Assembly (NCBI GenBank): GCA_003550275.1 | Contig: QXCW01000002.1 | Location: 682,001-746,000 of the forward strand | Direction: 5' to 3' | Origin: Flavobacteriaceae bacterium MAR_2010_72 | Lineage (GTDB): Bacteria; Bacteroidota; Bacteroidia; Flavobacteriales; Flavobacteriaceae | DNA: 64,000 bases | Part shown: positions 33,711 through 43,390 of the stretch, piece after piece | How the letters are laid out: each line of letters opens with the position of its first letter | Numbering within the stretch: position 1 is the stretch's first letter | Program-made: the position numbers and the translations under genes | The notes under the pieces: model-generated | What the model was told of the DNA's origin: nothing | What the model saw: only the letters and a program-made list of their open reading frames with translations | Database searches by the model: none

Positions 33711-34900
33711 TAATCTTTATAGACTTTTAATGCTTCTTTTAAAATGGCAACTGATTTTTTAAGACTTTCCTTGTTTAGGACATAGGCAATCCTTATTTGA
33801 TTGAGACCAACACCCGGAGTGGAGTAAAATCCTGCGGCCGGAGCGACCATTATGGTTTCACCGTTAATATCAAATTTTTCAAGTAGCCATTGTGCAAAAT
33901 TATCAGCATTTTTTATGGGCAGTTCTGCGATACAATAAAAAGCGCCATTAGGTTTTGCAACCTTTAAACCTTCAATTTTCTCAAGTTCAGAAATGAGGAT
34001 ATTTCTTCTTATAACGTATTCGTCAATAACTTCATCAAAATAACTTTGAGGTGTGTCTAAAGCAGCTTCACTGGCTATTTGTGCTAAAGTAGGAGGGCTT
34101 AATCGGGCTTGGGCAAACTTTAAAGCGGTTTTTATAAATTCTTTATTTCTTGACACCAAATAGCCAATTCTAGCGCCACACATGCTATAGCGTTTAGACA
34201 CCGAATCAATCATTATAGCATGATCCTTTAAGCTTTCTTCCTGCATGATAGAGTAAAACTCCTTTCCATCGTATACAAATTCCCTATAAACTTCATCAGC
34301 AATGAGGAACAAATCATGCTTTATAACAATTTTTGCAAGTTTTTGTATTTCTTCTTTGGAATATAAATAGCCCGTTGGGTTACCTGGATTGCAAATTAAA
34401 ATGGCCTTGGTTTTTGGGGTAATTAATTTTTCAAATTCTTCAATTGGAGGTAAGGCAAAATTGTTTTCAATTTTAGAGATAACAGGAACCACGTTTACAC
34501 CTGATGCGGTTGAAAACCCGTTGTAATTTGCATAAAATGGTTCTGGAATTATAATTTCATCATCAGTATCCATGATACTGCCAAAAGCAAAAAGCAAGGC
34601 TTCACTACCTCCAGTGGTTACTATAATTTCGTTATGCGATACTTCAATATTGTTTTTTTGATAATACCCAGCAATTTTTTTTCTATAATCCTCTGATCCT
34701 TCAGAGCGTGAATACGCCAAAATATCCAATGAGTGTACTTTTACAGCATCAAGAGCTACTTCTGGTGTTTTTATATCAGGCTGTCCAATATTTAAATGAT
34801 AAACAATTTTGCCTTGTTTATAAGCAGCTTCTGCGTAGGGTACTAATTTTCGTATTGGAGATTCGGGCATTTGCAGCCCTTTTTTGGAAATTTTTGGCAT
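33710..34900 (-). CDS. PLP-dependent aminotransferase class I/II
   Basis: A fold-type I aminotransferase, aspartate-aminotransferase-like. Motifs: YHLNIGQPDIKTPE, TTGGSEALLFAFGSI, ICNPGNPTGYLYS, ADEVYREFVYDG, and the PLP Lys in DSVSKRYSMCGARIGY. The C-terminal Arg that binds the substrate carboxylate is in NQIRIAYV. ATG 34900 (MPKISKKGLQ) is preferred over an in-frame Met 21 bases upstream. Substrate unknown; Flavobacteriaceae homologues are often labelled aspartate or branched-chain transaminase. Confidence 0.93.
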   Translation of the reverse strand: MPKISKKGLQMPESPIRKLVPYAEAAYKQGKIVYHLNIGQPDIKTPEVALDAVKVHSLDILAYSRSEGSEDYRKKIAGYYQKNNIEVSHNEIIVTTGGSEALLFAFGSIMDTDDEIIIPEPFYANYNGFSTASGVNVVPVISKIENNFALPPIEEFEKLITPKTKAILICNPGNPTGYLYSKEEIQKLAKIVIKHDLFLIADEVYREFVYDGKEFYSIMQEESLKDHAIMIDSVSKRYSMCGARIGYLVSRNKEFIKTALKFAQARLSPPTLAQIASEAALDTPQSYFDEVIDEYVIRRNILISELEKIEGLKVAKPNGAFYCIAELPIKNADNFAQWLLEKFDINGETIMVAPAAGFYSTPGVGLNQIRIAYVLNKESLKKSVAILKEALKVYKD

Positions 34901-35015
34901 TACATGAAATTTATCAGGCAAAGTTCCGAAAATTATCTTAAAGTTTATTTAAAAAATACAGTCAAAAAATTTAGTTGTACCAAAGATTTGTAAATTGTTG
35001 TAACACTTGATTTTT

Positions 35016-36344
35016 ATGATAAAGAGGATACTTCTTATTTTAATTGCTGCGACTTGTAGTTTTAATGGCTATAGTCAAAGCAAATTTAGTTTACCTCGTG
35101 CTAATAGTGATAAGATTAGATTCCAACTTATTGATAATTTAATTATAATTCCTGTTGAGGTTAACGGTGTCGAACTTTCATTTCTTGTAGACTCTGGAGT
35201 AAGTAAACCTATATTATTTAATATTACCAATACCGATTCATTGCAAATAAATCAAGTAGAAACCATTTATTTAAGGGGGCTTGGTGGAGGAGAGCCTATT
35301 GAAGCCATTAAGTCTAGAAAGAACTTTTTTAAGGTAGGAAAGGCCATTAGCATTAATCAGGACATTTACGTCGTGTTTGATGATTTGATAAACTTCACGC
35401 CTAGGTTAGGCGTTCCTGTACATGGAATTATTGGGTTTGATCTTTTTAAGGATTTTGTTGTTGAAATAAATTATAAATCAAAATACTTAAAGCTTCATAG
35501 ACCTGAAACTTATGAATATAAATATTGTAGAAAATGCGAATCTTTTAACCTTTCATTTTATAATAATAAACCCTACCTAGACGGCGAGGTTATTTTAGAT
35601 ACATCAAAAATACCTGTAAAACTTCTTATTGATACGGGTAGTAGTGATGCGCTTTGGCTTTTTGAAGATGTCAAATTGGGTTTGAGTTCAGACCATAATA
35701 AATATTTCATTGATTTTTTGGGCAAAGGTTTAAGTGGAAATGTCTACGGAAAACGATCAAGAGTTAGTTCGTTCAATTTAAAAAGCTTTGTTTTTAAGAA
35801 GGTAAATGTGGCATTTCCAGACTCTACCTCAATTAGTTATGCGCGAAAGCATCAAGAGCGTAATGGTAGTATTGCTGGAGAATTGTTGAAGCGGTTTAAT
35901 ATTATTATGGATTATAGAAGTGCCAGAATAACCCTTAAAAAAAATGGAAATTTTAAAAATGCGTTTCATTATAATATGAGTGGAATTGTTCTCGAACAGG
36001 ATGGTGTTAGGGTAGTTAGAGAGAAATATAATAAAAAGTCATATGATAATTATGGCAGATCCAATGAAGACAACACCGTGATTAATTTAGTAGAAATATT
36101 TCGCTATAATTTAAAGCCAGCCTATAGAATTGTTGAATTGCGAAAAGATTCTCCTGCAGCCTTATCAGGTATGATGGTTGATGATGTTATAATTTCAATA
36201 AACAACAGAGAAGTACACACGTTGTCGTTACAAGAGGTCAATCATTTTTTTAGGGCTGGTGAAGGAAAACGATTAAAGGTTAAAGTAGAACGTGATTTTA
36301 TTCCCTATACATTTCAATTCACATTGGAAGATCCTCTAAAATAA
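35016..36344 (+). CDS. Secreted aspartyl protease-like protein with C-terminal PDZ domain
   Basis: An exported protein: signal peptide (LILIAATCSFNGYSQS), then two retropepsin-like halves, each with an active-site triplet, DSG at residues 59-61 (FLVDSGVSKPI) and DTG at 206-208 (LLIDTGSSDALW). Residues about 355-440 are a PDZ domain (RKDSPAALSGMMVDDVIISINNREV). The second half has paired Cys in CRKC. A bilobed, two-motif layout in one chain resembles pepsin-like enzymes. An upstream TTG at 35007 is rejected because it precedes the signal peptide by only three residues. Confidence 0.88.
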   Translation: MIKRILLILIAATCSFNGYSQSKFSLPRANSDKIRFQLIDNLIIIPVEVNGVELSFLVDSGVSKPILFNITNTDSLQINQVETIYLRGLGGGEPIEAIKSRKNFFKVGKAISINQDIYVVFDDLINFTPRLGVPVHGIIGFDLFKDFVVEINYKSKYLKLHRPETYEYKYCRKCESFNLSFYNNKPYLDGEVILDTSKIPVKLLIDTGSSDALWLFEDVKLGLSSDHNKYFIDFLGKGLSGNVYGKRSRVSSFNLKSFVFKKVNVAFPDSTSISYARKHQERNGSIAGELLKRFNIIMDYRSARITLKKNGNFKNAFHYNMSGIVLEQDGVRVVREKYNKKSYDNYGRSNEDNTVINLVEIFRYNLKPAYRIVELRKDSPAALSGMMVDDVIISINNREVHTLSLQEVNHFFRAGEGKRLKVKVERDFIPYTFQFTLEDPLK

Positions 36345-36370
36345 AAAAGCCTCGCTATCAGGAGGCTTTT
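36344..36370. terminator. Bidirectional terminator between convergent genes
   Basis: GCCTC / GAGGC stem (36349-36353 with 36362-36366) with an 8-base loop, flanked by A-runs before and T-runs after, so it works for the protease on the plus strand and the DUF1573 gene on the minus strand. Confidence 0.8.
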
Positions 36371-36392
36371 TTATAGGTTTTAAAGTTAATTT

Positions 36393-36821
36393 TTACTGTT
36401 CAATGACGCTTTTGCCTTTCTTTTCCAATACGCTTGAGTTATTTGAATCGACAACTAGTCCCTTTATTTTTAAAGCTACTGTTGGTGTATCTGCATTAGA
36501 AATAACAGTAATGGTTTTTCTAATCGGATTAACTCTATTCGTGTCATATTTAACTTCAATTTGTCCAGTTTCACCAGGCATAATAGGAGCTTCAGGTTTT
36601 TTAGGAACTGTGCATCCGCAAGTTGATTTAACACTCGATATAATTAAAGGTGCGTTTCCTGTGTTTGTAAATTCAAAAACACGAACGCCATCGGATCCTT
36701 TTTCAATGGTACCATAATCAATGGTATCTGTTTTAAACTCGATTTTTGCAACTTTTTCTTGAGCAAACGCTCCAAGACTTAAGAAGCCTACGAATAACAT
36801 TATCATTACATTTTTCATCAC
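36393..36821 (-). CDS. DUF1573-domain secreted protein
   Basis: A 142-residue protein with a signal peptide (MFVGFLSLGAFAQ) and one DUF1573 (Ig-like, ASH-type) domain: DTIDYGTIEKGSDGVRVFEF, TNTGNAPLIISSVKSTCGCTVPKK, GQIEVKYDTNRVNPIRKTI. The CGC pair could form a disulfide or bind metal. A small envelope protein of unknown role; the C-terminus is Lys-rich. Confidence 0.9.
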   Translation of the reverse strand: MMKNVMIMLFVGFLSLGAFAQEKVAKIEFKTDTIDYGTIEKGSDGVRVFEFTNTGNAPLIISSVKSTCGCTVPKKPEAPIMPGETGQIEVKYDTNRVNPIRKTITVISNADTPTVALKIKGLVVDSNNSSVLEKKGKSVIEQ

Positions 36822-36966
36822 TTTAATTTTAAATTGATATAATCAAAACTACTTACTTTTTGGCTTTTCACAAAATTAATTAGACGTATAACCATTTTCA
36901 CAACATAATATATACGCTTTCTACGTATTATTTGGTTTAATAATTTCGCAAAAAAAGAAATATAAG

Positions 36967-36974
36967 TACTTTTG
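36967..36974 (+). promoter_or_regulatory. -7 box of valS
   Basis: TACTTTTG fits TAnnTTTG. Predicted transcript start is about 36980, so an in-frame TTG at 36972 lies inside the box and the ATG at 37005 is the likely start. A near-match TTTC lies about 19 bases upstream as a weak -33 element. Confidence 0.55.
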
Positions 36975-37004
36975 TCAGTCATTATACAAAAACAATACCA
37001 AAGC

Positions 37005-39635
37005 ATGCAAATTCCGGCAAAATATGTAGCATCTAATGTAGAAAACAAGTGGTATGGCTATTGGATGGAAAACAAGTATTTTCATTCCAAACCAGACCAC
37101 AGAGAGCCCTATACTATAGTGATACCGCCACCAAATGTAACTGGAGTTTTGCACATGGGGCATATGCTCAATAATACAATTCAAGATGTATTGATAAGGA
37201 GAGCGCGTTTACAAGGAAAAAATGCGTGTTGGGTTCCTGGTACAGATCATGCATCTATTGCTACCGAAGCTAAAGTTGTGGCTAAACTGAAAGAACAGGG
37301 TATTGAGAAAAATGACTTGTCGCGAGATAAGTTTTTAAAACATGCCTGGGAATGGACGCATCAATATGGTGGTGTTATTCTAGAACAATTAAAAAGACTA
37401 GGCTGTTCATGTGATTGGGATCGTACCAAATTCACTATGGATGATGATATGAGTGAAGCCGTAATTAAAGTTTTTGTGGATTTATATAATAAAGGATTTA
37501 TTTATCGTGGTTATCGAATGGTCAATTGGGATCCTGAAGCCAAAACAACCTTATCTGACGAGGAAGTTATTCATGTTGAACGCACAGATAAACTTTATTA
37601 TGTAAAGTATAAAATTGAAGGAGAAAACGGATTTGTAACCATTGCAACAACACGACCTGAAACTATATTGGGAGATACAGCGGTTTGTGTGAATCCAAAC
37701 GATGAGCGATTTACAAATCTTGTCGGTAAAAATGTAATTGTGCCCATTTGTAATAGAGTAGTACCAATAATTGCTGATGATTATGTAGACGTTGAGTTTG
37801 GTACTGGATGTTTGAAGATTACCCCAGCGCATGATGTTAATGACAAAGAAATAGGGGATAGGCATCAATTGGACGTAGTGGATATCCTTAATGAAGATGC
37901 TACTTTAAATAGTTATGGTCTGCATCATCAAGGAAAATCAAGAGAAGTCGCTCGAAAGGATGTAGCCAAAGAACTTTACGATTTAGGGATATTGGTAAAA
38001 ATCGAAGACCTCACCCATAAAGTTGGAACCAGTGAACGCACCAAAGCGGTTATCGAACCCCGACTTTCCGATCAATGGTTTTTAAGTATGGAAAAACTAT
38101 CCAAACCTGCTCTTAAAGCTGTTTTGGAAGATGAAGAAATTAAGCTGTTCCCAAAACGCTTTAATAATACCTATCGCCATTGGATGGAAAATATCAGGGA
38201 TTGGAATATCTCACGCCAATTGCGCTGGGGACAGCAAATTCCTGCCTATTATTATGGAGATGGTAAAGAAGACTTTGTCGTGGCAGAGTCTCTCGAAGAG
38301 GCAGTGAAATTGGCACAAGATAAAACCAATAATCCCAAGTTAAAATCCTCTGATCTCCTTCAGGAAACCGATGTTGTCGATACATGGTTTTCGTCGTGGT
38401 TATGGCCTATAAGTGTTTTTGACGGAATTAGAAACCCTAACAATGAAGAAGTCAACTATTACTATCCAACGAACGACCTAGTTACTGGGCCCGATATTTT
38501 GTTCTTTTGGGTTGCAAGAATGATCATTGCAGGCTATGAATATAAAGGAGAAAAACCTTTTAGTAATGTTTACCTTACCGGTTTGGTTCGTGATAAGCAA
38601 CGCCGAAAAATGAGCAAGTCACTGGGTAATTCTCCTGATGCTTTGAAACTCATTGATGATTATGGTGCCGATGGCGTTCGTGTTGGTCTGTTATTGAGTT
38701 CTGCCGCTGGAAACGATTTAATGTTTGATGAAGATCTTTGCCAACAGGGTAAAGGTTTTGCTAATAAAATATGGAATGCTTTTCGACTTATAAAAGGTTG
38801 GGAAGTTGCCGATATAAGTCAACCAGAATCTTCAAGGGTAGCTATTGATTGGTACCAATCCAAATTTCAAAGTACTTTAGCTGAAATTGAAGATCATTAT
38901 AGCAAGTTTAGGTTATCTGATGCCCTGATGTCCATGTATAAATTAGTTTGGGACGATTTTGCATCGTGGTTATTGGAAATCGTTAAGCCTGCTTATCAGC
39001 AACCAATAGACAGCAAAACTTATAATGATATCATTACAATTCTTGAGAATAATCTAAAAATTCTTCATCCATTTATGCCTTTTCTTACCGAAGAGATTTG
39101 GCAGCATATTTCAGAACGAACTCCAGAACAAGCACTTATAGTTGCCCAATATCCTTCAATTGAATCCTTTGATGAACAATTGATTTCCGATTTTGAAATG
39201 GTTAAGGATGTTGTTTCTGGAATTAGAAATATTAGGAAAGAAAAGAATATTTCATTTAAGGAAACTATTGAATTTTCAGTTTTAAATAATGAGGGTCTTG
39301 CATCGTCATTTGATGAAGTAATTATGAAACTCGGTAATATTTCTAAAATGGAAACAGTTTCTGATGCTGTTGAAGGGGCTTTAACGTTTAGGGTTCAGTC
39401 TAATGAATACTTTATTCCTATTTCAGGTGCGATAAATGTTGAAGAAGAAATTAAGAAAATTACAGAAGAGTTAAATTATACTGAAGGGTTTCTAAAATCG
39501 GTTAGAGGAAAACTATCTAACGAGCGTTTTGTTAATAATGCACCAGCTCAAGTCATTGAAATGGAACGCAAAAAAGAAGCTGATGCATTGTCCAAAATTG
39601 AAACCCTTAAATCGAGTTTGGCTAGTTTGAAATAA
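37005..39635 (+). CDS. valS: Valyl-tRNA synthetase
   Basis: A class Ia synthetase of about 876 residues. HIGH-type motif VTGVLHMGHM and KMSKS motif RRKMSKSLGNS bracket the Rossmann core; the CP1 editing domain carries TTRPETILGDTA, and the C-terminus has a Lys/Glu-rich coiled coil (EEIKKITEELNYTEGF) that clamps tRNA-Val. The ATG 37005 is used because a TACTTTTG -7 box covers the upstream TTG. It converges on rodA. Confidence 0.98.
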   Translation: MQIPAKYVASNVENKWYGYWMENKYFHSKPDHREPYTIVIPPPNVTGVLHMGHMLNNTIQDVLIRRARLQGKNACWVPGTDHASIATEAKVVAKLKEQGIEKNDLSRDKFLKHAWEWTHQYGGVILEQLKRLGCSCDWDRTKFTMDDDMSEAVIKVFVDLYNKGFIYRGYRMVNWDPEAKTTLSDEEVIHVERTDKLYYVKYKIEGENGFVTIATTRPETILGDTAVCVNPNDERFTNLVGKNVIVPICNRVVPIIADDYVDVEFGTGCLKITPAHDVNDKEIGDRHQLDVVDILNEDATLNSYGLHHQGKSREVARKDVAKELYDLGILVKIEDLTHKVGTSERTKAVIEPRLSDQWFLSMEKLSKPALKAVLEDEEIKLFPKRFNNTYRHWMENIRDWNISRQLRWGQQIPAYYYGDGKEDFVVAESLEEAVKLAQDKTNNPKLKSSDLLQETDVVDTWFSSWLWPISVFDGIRNPNNEEVNYYYPTNDLVTGPDILFFWVARMIIAGYEYKGEKPFSNVYLTGLVRDKQRRKMSKSLGNSPDALKLIDDYGADGVRVGLLLSSAAGNDLMFDEDLCQQGKGFANKIWNAFRLIKGWEVADISQPESSRVAIDWYQSKFQSTLAEIEDHYSKFRLSDALMSMYKLVWDDFASWLLEIVKPAYQQPIDSKTYNDIITILENNLKILHPFMPFLTEEIWQHISERTPEQALIVAQYPSIESFDEQLISDFEMVKDVVSGIRNIRKEKNISFKETIEFSVLNNEGLASSFDEVIMKLGNISKMETVSDAVEGALTFRVQSNEYFIPISGAINVEEEIKKITEELNYTEGFLKSVRGKLSNERFVNNAPAQVIEMERKKEADALSKIETLKSSLASLK

Positions 39636-39669
39636 ACTTTGTTTAAGAATTCTTAATTGGAGATAGGCA

Positions 39670-40950
39670 TCACCAATCATTCACCTTGTTGGCATCGAGT
39701 TTTACAAAAATGAAGAGTAAAATTGTAAAGCCCCACAAGCTGGATCCGCCATAGCTAAAGAAGGGAAGTGGTATTCCTACAGTCGGAATCAAACCCATTA
39801 CCATCCCTGTATTGATCATAAAATGGATAAATAAAATTGAGGCCACACAGTAGCCATAAACACGACTGAAATGGCTTTTCTGGGCTTCGGCTAAATAAAG
39901 TATTCTAATGAGTAGTGCAATGAATAATATGACTACTAACGCACTACCTATAAATCCCCATTCCTCACCAACAGTACTAAAAATGTAATCGGTATCCTGT
40001 TCTGGTACAAACTTTCCAGTAGTTCGAGTGCCTTCCAAAAACCCTTTTCCTGTTAATCCTCCTGAGCTGATAGCCTTTTCAGATTCGTTAAGGTTGTAAA
40101 GAATGGTTTTCTTCATTTCGGCCAATTTTTGCGGATCACTTTCCAACCGTAACCATAAGCTAATTCGATCTTTTTGATGTGCTTTTAAGATATTTTCATA
40201 AAACAATTTCACACCAAATGAAAACCCTATGCAAAGTAATAAAATAGTAATGGGCTGAATAATTAAAGGGCGTCGTTTCTTTTTTAAAATATAAAAACCA
40301 AAGATTATAATTGCGGAAAGTCCAACGGCCGATAAAACCCCAAATTTTAGAGTGACCACTGAAAGTATAATTACAATGGCAGCCAATATTAAATAAACCT
40401 GTTGTAGCCCTTCTCTATAAAATACAAAGAAAAACGCCGCATAAACTATAGTGCTTCCAGCATCATTTTGCAGTAAAATTAAAATAGCGGGGATAGAGAT
40501 AAGCAGAATGGTTTTGAGTTGGTCTTGGAGTGATTTCATATTAGTTTGAATATCACTTATGTGCTTTGCAACGGCTAGAGAGGTGGCAAATTTAGCAAAC
40601 TCACTGGGCTGTAGTGTCATGCTCCCTATCGCATACCAAGATGTTGCCCCATTGATGTTTTTACCGAATATAAATAAGCCTAAAAGTGATATTATCGAAA
40701 CTATGTAAATCACACTGGAAAACCGTTCATAAAATTTAGCCTCAATGGATAAAATTATGACTATTAATACCAAGGTGAGTAATATGAATATTAGCTGTTT
40801 TCCATAGCGTTGACTCAAATCAAAATAGCTGAACATTTCGCCAGTATGTGATGCCGATATGATATTGAACCATCCAAAACCCACTAGCAATATAAATAGT
40901 GCAATTGTGATCCAATCAAATTTAAGGCTTCTTTGGTTTTCTTTGAACAT
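39670..40950 (-). CDS. rodA: Rod-shape peptidoglycan glycosyltransferase RodA
   Basis: A 426-residue SEDS-family protein with about 10 membrane helices. Typical pieces are NGATSWYAIGSMTLQPSEFAKF, QNDAGSTIVYA (catalytic Asp), and the C-terminal LIPTVGIPLPFFSYGGSS. It polymerises glycan strands with its PBP2 partner MrdA, encoded just upstream with a one-base overlap. Last gene of the mre-mrd operon. Confidence 0.96.
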   Translation of the reverse strand: MFKENQRSLKFDWITIALFILLVGFGWFNIISASHTGEMFSYFDLSQRYGKQLIFILLTLVLIVIILSIEAKFYERFSSVIYIVSIISLLGLFIFGKNINGATSWYAIGSMTLQPSEFAKFATSLAVAKHISDIQTNMKSLQDQLKTILLISIPAILILLQNDAGSTIVYAAFFFVFYREGLQQVYLILAAIVIILSVVTLKFGVLSAVGLSAIIIFGFYILKKKRRPLIIQPITILLLCIGFSFGVKLFYENILKAHQKDRISLWLRLESDPQKLAEMKKTILYNLNESEKAISSGGLTGKGFLEGTRTTGKFVPEQDTDYIFSTVGEEWGFIGSALVVILFIALLIRILYLAEAQKSHFSRVYGYCVASILFIHFMINTGMVMGLIPTVGIPLPFFSYGGSSLWGFTILLFIFVKLDANKVNDW

Positions 40951-42887
40951 TATTGATTACGTTCGTTTTGGTTTTTGCCACTAGTGTCTTCTTTAGGCCT
41001 ATCGAAATCTACAACTTGCAATGCGGTTTCACGATTAATTCCAAAAGGTTTTCCAGAATAAGGTTTGGCATATTCGTTTTCTAAACTATGTGATAAAATC
41101 CAAGTTTCCATATCTGTTCTGGTAATATAACCTTTTAAATATTTTTCAATCATTAAACTGGCCATTCGTCCTGCAAATCGACTACCCCAATAGCCGTTTT
41201 CAACAAATACGGCAATTGCTATTTTAGGGTCATCTTTAGGAGCAAAGGCTACAAAAATAGAATGATCGGTTAGCTGTGTTTTTACACCATCAATTTTCAC
41301 AAAATTTTCTGCGGTTCCAGTTTTACCACATATTTCAATATCTGGAATTCTTAAGGTTGAGGCCGTTCCTTCATTATAAACATCAAACATACCTTGAATG
41401 ACAGGATCAAAGTGCTCCTTATCAATTGTGGTATAGTTCCGCTTTTTATAAGCTGAAGGAATGGTGTCGCCTTCAATATTTTTGATAATATGAGGTGTGT
41501 AATAATAACCTCTGTTACCTATCGCTGCAGCCATATTTGCCAATTGAATTGGAGTGGCTTCAACTTCGCCTTGACCAATGGCGTTGGATACAATATAAGT
41601 TGAGCCCCATCGACCTTTTCCGTAGGCTCTATCGTAATAATCACCATTTGGGATTCGCCCTTGTCGTCCAACAAATAGATCGTTATTCAAAAAATTGCCT
41701 AACCCAAAACTTTTTGCATGTTCACTCCAAGTATTCATGCCTTTTGCAGGGTCTTTATATTTATCCACTATACGGCGATAAACATTCACAAAATAGGCAT
41801 TACAAGACTGGGCGATTCCATCATTCATACTCAAAGGACTTGAGTGATGGTGACAGCCTGTTAGCCTTCGGCTTCCTAAATAATAACCCATGCGACACGA
41901 AAACCGTTCTTGCGTTGTAACCACATTTTCCTGCAGACCAATTAATGCATTGATAACCTTAAACGGAGAGCCAGGAGGGTATTGCGCTAATAAACTTCGG
42001 TCATAAAGCGGTTTGGCTATAGTGTCGAAATGCATTTTTGAATAGTTCTTTGACCGATCACGACCAACCAATAAATTAGGATTGTAGCTCGGTCCAGAGA
42101 CCATTGCTAAAATTTCGCCTGTGCTTGGTTCTATAGCAATGATGCCTCCTCGCTTATTTTTCATTAAAAGTTCACCATATTCCTGTAGCTTGGCATCGAT
42201 TGTTATCGTAATATCTTTTCCAGGTTTTGGAAGCGTATCATAAATGCCATTTTTGAAGGGGCCGATATCTCGATTGAATCGATCTTTTTGAATGAATTTA
42301 ATACCTTTTTCGCCTCGTAGGATATCTTCATAAGAAGCCTCAACGCCCTGTTTTCCAATTAAATCGCCCATTTTGTAATAGGGATTTTTTTCAATAGTTG
42401 CTACACTAACTTCACCAATATCGCCTAAAACATTGGCGCCAATTGTAGTTTGATAGTCTCTTAATGTACGTTTTTGAATATAAAATCCTTGAAATTTGCG
42501 CATTTTCTCTTGTAGTTCGCCATAGTCTTCTTTGGAGAGTTGGGGTACAAATACCGAAGGTAATCGAGGAGAATACCGGTACGCTTTTTCGTAAATGGAC
42601 TTAAAATCGTCTTTGGTTATTTTAAGTAATTCACAAAACTCTAAAGTATCCAAAGGCTTTACCTCTCGTGGTATGACCATAACATCATACGAAGGCTGAT
42701 TAGCAACCAAAAGTTTGCCATTGCGGTCGTAAACATAACCACGTTTTGGGTAATCATAAACCTTTCTAATGGCATTGTCTTCATAAGGATCATAAGCACT
42801 TTGGTTATAAACCTGCAAATAAAACAATCGGCCAATAAAAATGATTCCTACACTAATTATTATTGAAAATAAAAGTAGTTTTCTCAT
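40950..42887 (-). CDS. mrdA: Penicillin-binding protein 2
   Basis: A 645-residue class B transpeptidase: an N-terminal membrane anchor (LLLFSIIISVGIIFIGRLF), a non-catalytic domain, then the catalytic domain with SxxK Ser307 (GSPFK), SxN Ser361 (SCN) and KTG Lys522 (CGKTGTAEN). A Cys331...Cys345-HHH cluster lies between SxxK and SxN and resembles the metal-binding insertion known in some PBP2 proteins. It overlaps mreD by 4 bases (ATGA) and rodA by one base. Confidence 0.96.
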   Translation of the reverse strand: MRKLLLFSIIISVGIIFIGRLFYLQVYNQSAYDPYEDNAIRKVYDYPKRGYVYDRNGKLLVANQPSYDVMVIPREVKPLDTLEFCELLKITKDDFKSIYEKAYRYSPRLPSVFVPQLSKEDYGELQEKMRKFQGFYIQKRTLRDYQTTIGANVLGDIGEVSVATIEKNPYYKMGDLIGKQGVEASYEDILRGEKGIKFIQKDRFNRDIGPFKNGIYDTLPKPGKDITITIDAKLQEYGELLMKNKRGGIIAIEPSTGEILAMVSGPSYNPNLLVGRDRSKNYSKMHFDTIAKPLYDRSLLAQYPPGSPFKVINALIGLQENVVTTQERFSCRMGYYLGSRRLTGCHHHSSPLSMNDGIAQSCNAYFVNVYRRIVDKYKDPAKGMNTWSEHAKSFGLGNFLNNDLFVGRQGRIPNGDYYDRAYGKGRWGSTYIVSNAIGQGEVEATPIQLANMAAAIGNRGYYYTPHIIKNIEGDTIPSAYKKRNYTTIDKEHFDPVIQGMFDVYNEGTASTLRIPDIEICGKTGTAENFVKIDGVKTQLTDHSIFVAFAPKDDPKIAIAVFVENGYWGSRFAGRMASLMIEKYLKGYITRTDMETWILSHSLENEYAKPYSGKPFGINRETALQVVDFDRPKEDTSGKNQNERNQ

Positions 42888-43390
42888 CGAGGCTTTTTAC
42901 TAAATAAAATAACGGTTATTAAACATAAAAGTATAGTAAAAATACTTGAAAATAACGTTTTTTGAAGGATCAAAATTATATTGGAAATGTTAAAAACTTC
43001 AAGTGAGAACATTATAAAGTGGTGAATTACAGTAAGTATAGAGAAATAAACAAACCGATTTCCAAATTCTGTTTGAGAAAATTTTATGGTTTGGTATTCA
43101 TATACCATTCCAAATGAAAACTTTAATATGGGAGGCCTAATAAAGGCTATAAAAACACTTGCACCTGCATGAACACCACCTGAATCGGTAAATAAGTCTA
43201 TACTTAATCCCATTAAAAAACTTAAAAAAACAAATAACGTCCTGTTGTTCTTTACAGGATAAAGAAGTATGAACAGTATATATAAATAAGGGTTGATGTA
43301 CCCTAAAAAATTGATATTGTTTAAAATTAAAACTTGAACAAGAACTAGGGCTAAAAACTCAAAAATGGTATTGATGGCAGTCCTATTCAT
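42884..43390 (-). CDS. mreD: Rod-shape-determining protein MreD
   Basis: A 168-residue integral membrane protein, about five helices, with the family features YINPYLYILFILLYP, FLMGLSIDLFTDSGGVHAGASVFIAFIRP. It belongs to the MreBCD elongasome. Sequence is weakly conserved, so the identity rests on helix pattern plus position between mreC and mrdA, with which it overlaps by 8 and 4 bases. Confidence 0.93.
   Translation of the reverse strand: MNRTAINTIFEFLALVLVQVLILNNINFLGYINPYLYILFILLYPVKNNRTLFVFLSFLMGLSIDLFTDSGGVHAGASVFIAFIRPPILKFSFGMVYEYQTIKFSQTEFGNRFVYFSILTVIHHFIMFSLEVFNISNIILILQKTLFSSIFTILLCLITVILFSKKPR

Noticed and set aside
36972-37004. TTG at 36972 as start of valS
   Set aside because: Lies within a TACTTTTG -7 box; ATG 37005 gives the normal N-terminus.
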